A stretch of DNA of 64,000 nucleotides from Flavobacteriales bacterium (lineage in GTDB: Bacteria > Bacteroidota > Bacteroidia > Flavobacteriales_D > CAJJDF01): positions 245,761 through 309,760 of the forward strand of contig JABAYJ010000009.1 in NCBI GenBank assembly GCA_018609055.1. Reading direction: 5' to 3'. Below, piece by piece: positions 53,660-62,764 of the stretch; the first letter of the stretch is position 1, and every line of letters begins with the position of its first letter. The notes below the pieces were generated by a model, which was not told the DNA's origin, ran no database searches, and saw nothing but the letters and a program-made list of their open reading frames with translations. A program made the translations under genes and the position numbers.

Positions 53660-54187
53660 TTATTTCATAAGAATTTGCACTTGATATTTTTGAAACATCA
53701 GCTCTACATTTTTCTTTTGGGAGTTGTTCTTCAATTTAAAATTAAACGAGTGTGTTTCACCTTTAAAAGAGAAGGAAAGTTTGTTTCCCGTTCCTAATCT
53801 ATTGTTTAATCTTCCTGCTGAATTCACCATATCTACTACCTTTGTTTCGCCTTCGTAATCAGTTAATTTAAAGCCAAAGTTTTCAATTTCTTTTGGTGAA
53901 AAATATAAAGGTTCTTTTCCTTTATACTTTAATGTGATTTCATTTTCTAGCAGTTTTATTAATCCAATTTGCTTGTGTTCATCAATAAAAAACTTGAATG
54001 TAAAAGGCAAGCTCATCAATATTAAGGAGATTACCAAACAAATGGTTCTTATCGTACTTATCTCTAATAAAAACACAATAGATATTAATAATACTATTCC
54101 AACTATTCTCGAAATTTTAGCAAATTTAAATGCTTTATCATTGCTAACCTCTAGCATTTGTAAAATTATTTCAGGAGATTTTTTCAT
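53660..54187 (-). CDS. Hypothetical protein with two transmembrane helices
   Basis: A 175-residue protein. Two adjacent helices at about 29-47 and 51-67 are followed by a cytoplasmic domain containing NEITLKYKGKEPLYFSPKEIENFGF and a KLSFSFKGETHSFNFKLKN strand pair, reminiscent of a PH-like domain. No family is identified with confidence. It is 4 bp downstream of hemW on the same strand. Confidence 0.65.
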   Translation of the reverse strand: MKKSPEIILQMLEVSNDKAFKFAKISRIVGIVLLISIVFLLEISTIRTICLVISLILMSLPFTFKFFIDEHKQIGLIKLLENEITLKYKGKEPLYFSPKEIENFGFKLTDYEGETKVVDMVNSAGRLNNRLGTGNKLSFSFKGETHSFNFKLKNNSQKKNVELMFQKYQVQILMK

Positions 54188-54191
54188 CTGA

Positions 54192-55322
54192 TTAAATTAC
54201 ATAAAACAACTCACTAGCAATTCTATCTGCCAATAACTTCCCATTTTGCGAAAGCGTATAAAAGTTTCCTTTCTGTATCAAAGAATTATCGAGGATATAG
54301 GTTTTACTTTCTTTTATAAAGTGAGCTACAAAGCTAGAGTTGAAATTTGTTTTAAGGAAATCGATATCAACTCCCCAGCTTGTTCGTAACGAAGTCATAA
54401 TGTATTCGTTATAGCGAGTTTTTTCGTCTAATACTTCTTCTTCGTATACCCAGTTTCCATCTTTGGCTCCTTTAATGTATCTGGCATTATTGGACACGTT
54501 CCAATAACGAGTTTTGGTATTAAATGAATGGGCAGATGGACCAACACCAAGGAATATTTTCTGTTTCCAGTACGAAGAGTTATGTTTAGAAACGTGTCCT
54601 TTTTTACTGAAATTAGAAATTTCATATTGTTCAAAGTCATTTTCTTTAAGCATCTTAATCAAAGTGTTAAACTGCTCAGAAGTTACATCTTCGTTCGGTA
54701 ATTCGTATTTTCCTTTAGCAATATCACTATGCATGGCTGTGCGCTCCTCAGAGGTTAAACAATAGGCAGAAATGTGAGTTACATTAAGTTCCAGGGCTTT
54801 TTTTATGTTCCTTTTCCATTCGTTTTGCGAAAGGTTTGGAATCCCATAAATTAAATCTATGGTAATGTTATCAAATCCTAAGTCTTGCGCATTTTTAACA
54901 GAATCTACAGCTTGTTTAATGGTGTGCGAACGATTCATAAAAGCCAAGTCACGCCCAACAAACGATTGAATTCCTATACTCAATCTGTTTATTCCACATT
55001 CCTTTAGTTCTACCAGTTTTTCTGTTGTTAAATCGTCTGGATTGGCTTCCAGAGTTATTTCTGCATCTGGGTTTATTTCGTATTCTTGCTTTATGGTAGT
55101 AAGAATATCAATTAACTCTTGTTTCTCTAATAAACTAGGCGTTCCTCCACCAAAATAAATTGTGTCTATTTTGTTGGTGTCCAAATAGCTTTTGCGTTCT
55201 TTTAGCTCTTGCTGGATACAAGTAACCAGTTCGCTTTTGTTCTTCATAGAAGTAGAAAAGTGAAAATCGCAATAGACACATGCTTTTTTACAAAACGGAA
55301 TATGGACGTAAATGCCTGCCAA
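54192..55322 (-). CDS. hemW: Radical SAM haem chaperone HemW
   Basis: A 376-residue radical SAM protein. The 4Fe-4S ligands are C11, C15 and C18 (PFCKKACVYCDF). The HemW-type features are YFGGGTPSLL, EANPDDLT, GINRLSIGIQSF and LYCLTSEERT-like AYCLTSEER. HemW proteins bind haem and were often misannotated as coproporphyrinogen III oxidase HemN, but HemN has an additional cysteine (CX3CX2CXC), which is absent here. It forms a small unit with the membrane protein downstream. Confidence 0.92.
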   Translation of the reverse strand: MAGIYVHIPFCKKACVYCDFHFSTSMKNKSELVTCIQQELKERKSYLDTNKIDTIYFGGGTPSLLEKQELIDILTTIKQEYEINPDAEITLEANPDDLTTEKLVELKECGINRLSIGIQSFVGRDLAFMNRSHTIKQAVDSVKNAQDLGFDNITIDLIYGIPNLSQNEWKRNIKKALELNVTHISAYCLTSEERTAMHSDIAKGKYELPNEDVTSEQFNTLIKMLKENDFEQYEISNFSKKGHVSKHNSSYWKQKIFLGVGPSAHSFNTKTRYWNVSNNARYIKGAKDGNWVYEEEVLDEKTRYNEYIMTSLRTSWGVDIDFLKTNFNSSFVAHFIKESKTYILDNSLIQKGNFYTLSQNGKLLADRIASELFYVI

Positions 55323-55420
55323 GGTTTAGTTTTTTTCAAATGTAAAATTTTTATTGGGCAAAAGGCATGTTTTTCTAAACTCAAACTTTAATTTGAGTAA
55401 GTTTTTTGTACTTTTCGTTC

Positions 55421-56959
55421 ATGCTTCGCTATCTCGAAAAATATCCATCTACAATCTTTTGGGCACTTGTCTTCCTTTTGATAGTGAGTAAACTACTGAC
55501 TCTGGTGACTTTTGGTTTTCAATACACAGGAACGGATGATTTAATTTATTGGCACATGGCTCAGGACATGAGCGAATTTGTGTTTCGTGAGCCATTTTTT
55601 TATGGGCAAGCTTATAATTTTCCTCTCGAAGCTTATGTTGCTGTCCCGTTAATTTGTCTTGGATTTACTCCGCAATTTGCCTTGCCAATTGCCGCTTCGT
55701 TTATTAGTTTGTTTCCCTTTTTGTTTTTTGCTTCAGTGCTTTTTCGCTCTGGCCGAAAAATGGCTTCTTTTTGGATATTAGCCTTAGTTATAGGAATGGC
55801 CATAGAATATGATATTATAACCTCAATAAGTAGAGGGTTTACTAATGGAATATTCTTTAGTTCGTTTTTAATTTATCCTATTTTGTTTCCTTCCAAAAAG
55901 AGCTCGTTTCTCATTTTGGGACTTTCTATTTCTTTAGGTTTTGTAGCAAATCCCAATATGTTGGTGTTTGCATTGCCTGTTGCATTTTATGTTTTTTTAG
56001 AGAATATTTCTAATGTAAAACTATATTTATACGGAGTTTTGGGAGTGATTCCAGCTTTGACATTTTATTATTTTGCTCATCAATTTTATGAGTTAAATCC
56101 CGATTATATTTCTCACAAAATGTGGATTCTAACATTCTCTTGGGAAGATTTTATTCTTGCTTTCACCAAGTTGGATACACTATTTAAATACCTCACTCCA
56201 TTTATTTGGAAAGGGCATTGGCTCATACTTTTGTTTCCATTTTTCTCAGGATTTTACCTATTGAAACAAGATTGGAGAAAAGGTATTGCGTTATTATTTG
56301 GAGTTTTGTTTATCATTTTCTCTTTCGGAATTAATAAGATTCATAATGATGTAGGAACTATATTTTACTCTTCTTCTCGTATGTTTTTGGCATTGCCATT
56401 ATTGGTTTGCTTTGCAATAATTTGGCTTTCAGACACCAACAAAGTTTCTGTAAGACAGTTGTTGATTATACTATCGGTAAGTATCTTAATAGTTGTTATT
56501 AAGTCTTTTACGATTGAGGAGAAGGTTCAATTCCATACCGAAAAAGGATATTATGGTCCAGTAACGGTTATTAAAGTAGATGAATTAAGAGAGCAGGTGG
56601 AATCTATCTATTCGGTAATAAAAGACAAAGAAGTTGATTTGGTAGTGTGTGTTTCATCAGATAATTACGCACCCTCAGAAATGGCTTTGGTAACTTATGG
56701 TGCTCGATTTATGGTAGCCGATTTCCCCGAAACTAATTTGGTTCATTACGAACGCAGAACTTGGAATTTTATCGAGAACAAAACAATCGCCAATAAAAAT
56801 ATAGTGGTTTACAATTGCTTGCTTGGCGAAATGCTAGATGTTTCTGGAATGGAAACAGAAGTACTTGATTTAGCTCCAGACATGCTGTTGATTAAGAACA
56901 ATCATAAAACGGTATTGGAATTATCCAAAGTATTTAACTATCCTTATTTACGGGATTAA
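55421..56959 (+). CDS. Polytopic membrane protein, possible GT-C glycosyltransferase-like
   Basis: A 512-residue protein with about ten or eleven hydrophobic helices followed by a soluble C-terminal region (about 370-512). An early GTDDLIYWHMAQDM segment after helix 1 has the acidic pair placed as in GT-C lipid-linked sugar transferases, but the similarity is too weak to assign function. I use the ATG at 55421 (MLRYLEKYP) because an in-frame TTG at 55406 precedes it by only five codons. Its 3' end overlaps punA by 4 bp. Confidence 0.7.
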   Translation: MLRYLEKYPSTIFWALVFLLIVSKLLTLVTFGFQYTGTDDLIYWHMAQDMSEFVFREPFFYGQAYNFPLEAYVAVPLICLGFTPQFALPIAASFISLFPFLFFASVLFRSGRKMASFWILALVIGMAIEYDIITSISRGFTNGIFFSSFLIYPILFPSKKSSFLILGLSISLGFVANPNMLVFALPVAFYVFLENISNVKLYLYGVLGVIPALTFYYFAHQFYELNPDYISHKMWILTFSWEDFILAFTKLDTLFKYLTPFIWKGHWLILLFPFFSGFYLLKQDWRKGIALLFGVLFIIFSFGINKIHNDVGTIFYSSSRMFLALPLLVCFAIIWLSDTNKVSVRQLLIILSVSILIVVIKSFTIEEKVQFHTEKGYYGPVTVIKVDELREQVESIYSVIKDKEVDLVVCVSSDNYAPSEMALVTYGARFMVADFPETNLVHYERRTWNFIENKTIANKNIVVYNCLLGEMLDVSGMETEVLDLAPDMLLIKNNHKTVLELSKVFNYPYLRD

Positions 56960-57771
56960 ATAGCTTTTACAACTCCTTCAAAAAGAACGGTAAGCACCTT
57001 TTCTGATTTACCCGCAACAGCAATAATTTCTTCGATATTTACAGCTTTCAAATCATTGTAATCGCATTCATCTGTTAATACAGAAATTGCCAAAACAGGA
57101 ATTCCCATGTGGTTGGCAGCAATTACTTCTGGAGTGGTTGACATACCAACAGCATCAGCTCCAATTCTATACAAATAACGATATTCAGCAGCAGTTTCTA
57201 ACATTGGTCCTTGAACCGAAACGTAAGTTCCTTCTAGTAATTTAATGTCATTTTCCTTAGCTGTAGATTTTGCTATTTTACTCAGTTTTTTAGAATAAGG
57301 TTCGCTCATATCTGGGAATCTTGGTCCTAATTCTTCTAAGTTTTTTCCAATTAATGCATTGGATTGTAAATTGATGTGATCCGTTATCATCATCAATTCT
57401 CCTTTTTTGAAACTAGTGTTAATCGCTCCAGCAGCATTAGAAACTAACAGTGTTTGTATTCCTAATACTTTCATTACACGCACAGGAAATACGATTTCAT
57501 CCATGTTGTATCCTTCATAAAAATGAAACCTACCTTGCATGGCAATTACTTGCTTTCCACCAAGTTTACCATAAATCAATTTCCCAGAATGAAACTCCAC
57601 AGTAGACACAGGAAAGTTTGGAATATCCGAATAAGAAAGTTCTTTTTCAATTTCAATTTTAGTCACCAAATTACCTAATCCAGTTCCTAAAACTATTCCA
57701 ATTTCACCATCAGTAAATCCTTGTTTACGAATAAATTCGGCTGTGTCTTTTATCTTTTGTAGTTCGTTCAT
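56956..57771 (-). CDS. punA: Purine-nucleoside phosphorylase
   Basis: A 271-residue trimeric-type (PNP family 2, low-molecular-mass) purine nucleoside phosphorylase for purine salvage. Features are IGIVLGTGLGNLV with the phosphate-binding loop, FPVSTVEFHSGKLIYG, GRFHFYEGYNM, LLVSNAAGAIN and VGMSTTPEVIAANH. It is the last gene of the mutA operon, 1 bp after the preceding small gene. It is well conserved and cytoplasmic. Confidence 0.94.
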   Translation of the reverse strand: MNELQKIKDTAEFIRKQGFTDGEIGIVLGTGLGNLVTKIEIEKELSYSDIPNFPVSTVEFHSGKLIYGKLGGKQVIAMQGRFHFYEGYNMDEIVFPVRVMKVLGIQTLLVSNAAGAINTSFKKGELMMITDHINLQSNALIGKNLEELGPRFPDMSEPYSKKLSKIAKSTAKENDIKLLEGTYVSVQGPMLETAAEYRYLYRIGADAVGMSTTPEVIAANHMGIPVLAISVLTDECDYNDLKAVNIEEIIAVAGKSEKVLTVLFEGVVKAI

Positions 57772-57772
57772 T

Positions 57773-58186
57773 TTAATGTTTTGTAAAAATATTCTCTCTT
57801 AAAATTGATATAATTTCCTTGTAGGAGTTACATTCATTTATAAGTTTAGTTAAATTTTGTGGTGTTGTAAATTTAGTCAATACTTCATTGTCTTTGTTGG
57901 TACAATCGATAAGTCTTGCTTTTAATTCATATAGCTCATAAGAACTCTTATTCATCCATTTAAAATTAATGTTTAACGGAAGATTCAGCAGCTTACAAAT
58001 AAATACTGGGACACTGAAAAATTTTGATTCAGCTTCAATTTCGTAATTCCATAATCTGTTTTTATAATAAGCTAGACCATTATAGTTGTTGTTCAAAGTG
58101 TATAAATAGCTAGCTTTTTTATTTAAATTTTCTTCAATTGAGAAAGTGTTATTAAAGAATAATATAATTGGAATTTCTGGCTTCAT
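57773..58186 (-). CDS. Hypothetical protein in the aroE-punA interval
   Basis: A 137-residue protein without signal peptide or membrane helix. It is rich in Asn and Tyr (TLNNNYNGLAYYKNRLWNYEIEA) with a helical C-terminus (LTKLINECNSYKEIISILREN). I do not recognise it. Spacing of 2 bp to aroE and 1 bp to punA makes it a genuine operon member. It may be an accessory insertion. Confidence 0.65.
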   Translation of the reverse strand: MKPEIPIILFFNNTFSIEENLNKKASYLYTLNNNYNGLAYYKNRLWNYEIEAESKFFSVPVFICKLLNLPLNINFKWMNKSSYELYELKARLIDCTNKDNEVLTKFTTPQNLTKLINECNSYKEIISILRENIFTKH

Positions 58187-58188
58187 GT

Positions 58189-58929
58189 TTATGCATTAAA
58201 TATCTCCCAAGCTCTATCTGCCTGTTGTTGCAACATGGATAATCCATTTAATACAACAGCTCCTTCAGCTTTTCCAAGCTTCATAAATTCTGTTTTTTCT
58301 GGGTTGTAAACCAAGTCCATTAATGTATGCGAATCGTTAATTAACTTATAAGGAATATTTGGTTTTTCAGCCACATTTGGTGCTGTACCAAGTGGTGTGC
58401 AATTGACAATTAGTTTGTGATATTTCATCACATATTCATTAATATCAGTGTAGCTAATTTGTCCTTCGATAGGATTACGAGAAACGAAAAGCGTTTGTAT
58501 TCTTAAGTTTTTTAGTACATAATCTATGGCTTTACTTGCTCCGCCAGTTCCTAGTATTAATGCTCTTTCGTGAGTATTGAGCAAAAATGGTTTAATGGAA
58601 TTTCTGAAACCAAATACATCTGTATTATAACCTTTCAGGTATTGTTTCCCGTCTTTTATAGAAATTTTAATGGTGTTTACTGCTCCAATTTCCTTGGCTT
58701 CCTCATCCAATTCATCCAAAAACGGAATGATAGCTTCTTTGTAAGGAATAGTAACATTAAGCCCTTTTATTTCGGGATTTTTTTTTAGTAATTCAGTGAA
58801 ATCAGAAATGTCATCTAACTCAAATAGGGAGTATGAATGGGAGGGAAGCTCCAGTTTTTTAAACTTTTCTTCGAAGTAAGTTTTAGAAAAAGAATGAGAA
58901 AGCGTATTACCAATAAGTCCTAATTGCAT
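58189..58929 (-). CDS. aroE: Shikimate dehydrogenase
   Basis: Reduces 3-dehydroshikimate with NADPH in the shikimate pathway. It has 246 residues, slightly short but complete. GNTLSHSFSKTYF (7-19) binds the substrate, the catalytic Lys is K64 in NVTIPYKEAI, and D104 is in GYNTDVFGF. The NADP-binding LGTGGASKAI (about 127-136) is present. It is 1 bp downstream of the DUF368 gene in the operon. Confidence 0.95.
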   Translation of the reverse strand: MQLGLIGNTLSHSFSKTYFEEKFKKLELPSHSYSLFELDDISDFTELLKKNPEIKGLNVTIPYKEAIIPFLDELDEEAKEIGAVNTIKISIKDGKQYLKGYNTDVFGFRNSIKPFLLNTHERALILGTGGASKAIDYVLKNLRIQTLFVSRNPIEGQISYTDINEYVMKYHKLIVNCTPLGTAPNVAEKPNIPYKLINDSHTLMDLVYNPEKTEFMKLGKAEGAVVLNGLSMLQQQADRAWEIFNA

Positions 58930-58930
58930 G

Positions 58931-59905
58931 TTAGTTTTCTTTTTTGATAGAAAATTTATCTAATCCTAACACCAATACAATTCCTAAAATGAAGAATAGA
59001 ATAGCAGTAATAAGAAACTCTGGCTGACCAAAGTTTTCAAGATAATTGGATGGTGAAGAGCTTGTTGCTGTAATCACTTTGTCGTATTCCATTCCTTTGG
59101 CAAAATCAACTACATTATCATTGGCATCCATAACTTTAGCTGGCACTTGCCAAGGCCAAAGTTTGTTTAATGCACCAATCATAAATCCTGTTAAAATAGC
59201 AAGAGTGATGTCTTTATGAGACTTTAGAGACCAAGTTAAGAACCTTGCCATAGTGACTAATCCTACAATCATTCCTAGTCCAAATACAACCATTGTGATT
59301 AATGCTCCCGATTCATGATTAGTTAGTAAATCTTCCTTTAAAGTATCGTGTAAAAGGTAAGAATACATTCCCATCAGTAGTAAAATAAAACTACCCGAAA
59401 TACCTGGTAAAATTAAAGCAGAAACAGCAATTGCTCCACAAATAAATACAAACCAAAGGCTTTCATTTACTTGCCCAATTGGTAATAAGGTAATCCCGAA
59501 TGCTACAGCAATTCCAATTATTAAAGCTACAATTGGTCCTAAATTCCATTTGGATATTTGCTTACCAACATAGATAATTGATGCGATTATTAATCCAAAG
59601 AAAAATGCCCAAACAACAGGAGGATAGCTTTCTAGTAGTTTTTCTACAGCAACTAATCCTATTCCAATTCCTACAACCATTCCACCTAATAATGAGACTA
59701 AGAACTTTCCGTTTATCTCTGTCCAAACAGCTTTAAAACCTTCGTTCTTCCAAGTTTTAATGAGGCTTGGTTTAAATGCTTTTATAGATTCTAATAATTG
59801 TTCGTAAACACCCGTAATGAAAGCAATTGTTCCTCCAGAAACTCCAGGAATAGTTTCGGCAATTCCCATAGCCATTCCTTTTAATGCGATTAATATACTG
59901 TTCAT
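58931..59905 (-). CDS. DUF368 membrane protein (PopT-like undecaprenyl-phosphate translocase)
   Basis: A 324-residue inner-membrane protein with eight to nine helices. The family signature GMAMGIAETIPGVSGGTIAFITGVYEQLL lies near the start, and a second related loop is LILPGISGSFILLLMGMY at about 165-182. Characterised DUF368 (PopT) proteins, like some DedA proteins, flip undecaprenyl phosphate back across the membrane for reuse in wall and polymer synthesis. That function is assigned here by family. It is 4 bp downstream of mutA. Confidence 0.88.
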   Translation of the reverse strand: MNSILIALKGMAMGIAETIPGVSGGTIAFITGVYEQLLESIKAFKPSLIKTWKNEGFKAVWTEINGKFLVSLLGGMVVGIGIGLVAVEKLLESYPPVVWAFFFGLIIASIIYVGKQISKWNLGPIVALIIGIAVAFGITLLPIGQVNESLWFVFICGAIAVSALILPGISGSFILLLMGMYSYLLHDTLKEDLLTNHESGALITMVVFGLGMIVGLVTMARFLTWSLKSHKDITLAILTGFMIGALNKLWPWQVPAKVMDANDNVVDFAKGMEYDKVITATSSSPSNYLENFGQPEFLITAILFFILGIVLVLGLDKFSIKKEN

Positions 59906-59909
59906 AGTA

Positions 59910-61280
59910 TTATGATAAATGTAAAAATGATAAAGAACGTATTTCGTTCATTTCTGGTTGATTATAACGAGATAAAGTTACTTCTCTGTCTTCGGTCGAG
60001 TATTTATTTACACCAACTACATTCAATTTCCCTTCGTTATAGGCAGCCATTAATTTATCGGCAGACTGTTCTACGTGCTCTTGAATGAATCCAGCTTCTA
60101 AGGCTTTTATGTATCCACCTTTAGTTTCTATTTCTTGAAAAAATGACCAACCTTTTTCGGCAATTTCTTCAGTCAGGTTTTCAATAAAATAAGATCCTTT
60201 TGATGGATCAACTACTTTATCAAAATAAGACTCTTCTTTTAATATAAGTTGAACATTTGTAGCCACTCTTTCCGAGAATATTTCTTTTTTAGAGTCAACA
60301 GTATCAAACGGAACTATTGTTAGCGAATCGCAACCACCAATTACTGCACTCATTGCTGATGATGTTGCTCGAAGCATATTGTTTTTGGTTTGCTTGTTAC
60401 TCCAGAATAGGGTAGAAGTAACAGCATTTATTTTGGTGTTTGTTGTTTCTGCTCCAAAAGCTGTCAATACTTTTGCCCATAGCATTCTGAAAGCTCTAAG
60501 TTTTGCTATTTCTCCAAAATAGTTTCCGCCAATTGCAAAGTGAAATTGGATATTTTTGGCCAATTCTTCAGAAGAGAATTTATCATTCAATAAGTTAATG
60601 TATTCCACTCCGTGAGCTAATGCAATTCCAATTTGTTGAACCGTAGTTGCTCCACTTTGTTGGTAATAGGCATTACTTGCCGTTAATGAGTTTAAATCAG
60701 ACTCAAGGTTCTGATTCAAAGTATTTTCTAATTCTTTTACAACTTCTTCTTTGCTAGAATACCAGCTTCCTTTTCGAGCTAGGTTTCCTAAAAAATCGAA
60801 AGTGATACTTCCTTCTTGGTCAATAAAAGTGATAGATCTATCTAAGCATAATTTTTTCAGTTTTACTGCAAACTCAGAAGCTTTGGGGTTTATGAAATCA
60901 ACTGATATTATTTCAATCATTATGTTTTCAAGTAAGGCTTCTAAATCATTTACTTCGCCTAAGAATGTTAGCGAGTTAGCTCCTTCAGAAAGTGCTTTAA
61001 TAGCTTTTGTATTAGCTTCTTTTTCTATTGTAACGATAATGAAAGAATCCATATTCCAAGCATTAGTTTTGGAATTAGGTTTAGCAGTGTTTCTTTCTGC
61101 TATTTGGCTGTAATTTTTAGCGTTTTCTTTGTTGTAGTATGGAATTAAGCTAATGGTGTTAGCGTGTGTGTATTCCAATTCAGAGATTGATTTTCCTTTT
61201 AAATCTTTCTCAATTTTTGCTTCCCATTCTTTTAATGAAACAGGATCAAATTCGTTAAATAAACTATCAGTTTTACTCAT
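59910..61280 (-). CDS. mutA: Methylmalonyl-CoA mutase small (beta) subunit
   Basis: A 456-residue non-catalytic subunit of the heterodimeric B12-dependent mutase that interconverts methylmalonyl-CoA and succinyl-CoA. It has the TIM-barrel of the family (YQQSGATTVQQIGIALAHGVEYI, FHFAIGGNYFGEIAKLRAFRMLWA, IGGCDSLTIVPFD) but no C-terminal cobalamin-binding domain, as expected. The large subunit gene, which is usually next to it, is absent. The gene opens a five-gene operon. A TATTTTTG element lies only 4 bp before its ATG. Confidence 0.92.
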   Translation of the reverse strand: MSKTDSLFNEFDPVSLKEWEAKIEKDLKGKSISELEYTHANTISLIPYYNKENAKNYSQIAERNTAKPNSKTNAWNMDSFIIVTIEKEANTKAIKALSEGANSLTFLGEVNDLEALLENIMIEIISVDFINPKASEFAVKLKKLCLDRSITFIDQEGSITFDFLGNLARKGSWYSSKEEVVKELENTLNQNLESDLNSLTASNAYYQQSGATTVQQIGIALAHGVEYINLLNDKFSSEELAKNIQFHFAIGGNYFGEIAKLRAFRMLWAKVLTAFGAETTNTKINAVTSTLFWSNKQTKNNMLRATSSAMSAVIGGCDSLTIVPFDTVDSKKEIFSERVATNVQLILKEESYFDKVVDPSKGSYFIENLTEEIAEKGWSFFQEIETKGGYIKALEAGFIQEHVEQSADKLMAAYNEGKLNVVGVNKYSTEDREVTLSRYNQPEMNEIRSLSFLHLS

Positions 61281-61284
61281 GATT

Positions 61285-61292
61285 CAAAAATA
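61285..61292 (-). promoter_or_regulatory. -7 promoter element immediately before mutA
   Basis: On the minus strand TATTTTTG matches TAnnTTTG and ends 4 bp before the mutA ATG. As at ftsE, use of this element would give a transcript starting about at the ATG. Confidence 0.42.
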
Positions 61293-61441
61293 GGGATATT
61301 TTTTGCTTTTTAAGAATTACTTCCTGTTAAAATCGGTTAAACCAAAGTGATTGAAATTTTTATGCATTTCAGTATTAAAAATCTCTTGAACTAACGTATT
61401 TTCGTAGTTAGTAGAATGTAACAACTTAACTCTAAAGAGAA

Positions 61442-61900
61442 GTGGCTAAAATCCAGAATAAAATATCCATTAAGAACAAAAAGGCTTATTTCGATTACGA
61501 AATAATGGATAAGTATGTGTGTGGAATTAAGTTACTTGGAACCGAAATTAAATCTGTGAGAGAGAGTAAGGCATCAATTAAAGAAGCATATTGCTTTATT
61601 AATAATAGTGAGGTTTTTATTAAAAACATGCACATTGCCGAGTACACAAATGGAGGATTTACTAATCATGAACCATATCGTGAACGTAAATTGTTACTGA
61701 ACAAAAGAGAAATTCTTAAGATTGAAAAGAAACTAAAAGACAATGGAATTACTTTAGTTCCGCTTCTTTTGTTCCTGAATGACAATGGTTTAGCTAAACT
61801 AGAAATAGGAATTGCTAAGGGAAAAAAACTCTTTGATAAACGAGAAAGTTTGAAACAAAAAGATGTCAAAAAAGACATTGACAGATTGCTAAAGAAATAG
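61442..61900 (+). CDS. smpB: SsrA-binding protein SmpB (GTG start)
   Basis: A 152-residue partner of tmRNA in rescue of stalled ribosomes. After the GTG start it reads VAKIQNKISIKNKKAYFDYE, then CGIKLLGTEIKSVRESKASIKEAYC and the conserved NMHIAEYTNGG and REPYRERKLLLNK-like HEPYRERKLLLNKREI motifs. The basic C-terminal tail KRESLKQKDVKKDIDRLLKK enters the mRNA channel. The tmRNA gene itself is not visible here. No ATG occurs near the start. Confidence 0.95.
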   Translation: MAKIQNKISIKNKKAYFDYEIMDKYVCGIKLLGTEIKSVRESKASIKEAYCFINNSEVFIKNMHIAEYTNGGFTNHEPYRERKLLLNKREILKIEKKLKDNGITLVPLLLFLNDNGLAKLEIGIAKGKKLFDKRESLKQKDVKKDIDRLLKK

Positions 61901-61968
61901 CTAGCACTCTGGAGCCTCACAAATTTTAGGTATATTATTTTATTATTAACCAAAATGAAATTGATATC

Positions 61969-62674
61969 ATGAAAAAATTATTAGCAGAATTTATTGGAAC
62001 AATGTGGCTTGTTCTTGGAGGTTGTGGAGCAGCAGTTTTAGCAGCCGGAATTCCTGATATAGGAATTGGATTAGTTGGAGTTTCTTTAGCATTTGGAATT
62101 ACAGTATTAACAGGAGCATACGCACTTGGACATATTTCTGGAGGACATTTTAATCCAGCAGTATCTATTGGATTATGGATGGGGAGGAAGATTTGAAGCC
62201 AAAGACTTACCTGGATATATTCTAGCTCAAGTTTTAGGTGGTGCCTTTGGAGCATTAATTCTTTACTTGATAGTAAGTAGTTCTCCAGATTTTGCTGGAG
62301 TTGGAACTGCTCATGGAGCCTTTGCAACTAACTTTTATGATGCAAATATTTACGGAGTTAACTTTGGAATGTTAGGAGCATTAATTACAGAAATTGTAAT
62401 GACATTTATGTTCTTAATTGTAATATTGGGAGCTACTCACAAGAACGCTTCTCCAGGATTTGGAGGTATGGCAATAGGTTTAGCATTAACGTTAATCCAC
62501 TTAATTAGTATTCCTGTTACGAACACATCTGTTAATCCTGCAAGAAGTACTGCAGTTGCAATTTTTGCCGAAGCAAATGCAATGGGACAACTTTGGTTAT
62601 TCTGGGTTGCACCAATAGTAGGAGCAGCTTTAGCTGGTATCGTATATAAATTTATGGCACCAAATAAAGACTAA
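61969..62674 (+). pseudogene. aqpZ: Aquaporin Z-like MIP channel, frameshifted
   Basis: The gene is intact except for one extra G. From ATG 61969 the frame encodes the first helices and the first NPA motif ([14 protein letters not shown]), then ends at 62196 with MGRKI. Deleting one G from the GGGG run at 62181-62184 joins it to [20 protein letters not shown] and the rest, including the second NPA-type motif (TSVNPARST) and the terminal helices (LFWVAPIVGAALAGIVYKF). The restored protein would have about 234 residues, a normal AqpZ. This is either a recent inactivating mutation or a homopolymer sequencing error. Confidence 0.88.
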
Positions 62675-62699
62675 ACCCATAATGGGTTATTTATTTTTG
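62674..62699 (+). terminator. Weak intrinsic terminator after the aquaporin gene
   Basis: AACCCAT and ATGGGTT form a short stem at 62674-62688 with a very tight loop (probably fewer pairs close in practice) and a T-rich stretch follows. It overlaps the next promoter element. Confidence 0.5.
62692..62699 (+). promoter_or_regulatory. -7-like promoter element before the alpha/beta hydrolase gene
   Basis: TATTTTTG matches TAnnTTTG, 65 bp before the ATG at 62765. It lies directly after the small hairpin, so the assignment is uncertain. Confidence 0.4.
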
Positions 62700-62764
62700 A
62701 GAGAATTTATTACTTTTAACTGGCTCTAATGCCAAATTAAGAATTCTCAACCAGAAATAAACTT

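Noticed and set aside
60751..61113. 120-residue frame on the plus strand inside mutA
   Set aside because: Antisense to a well-conserved mutase subunit with no recognisable features of its own.
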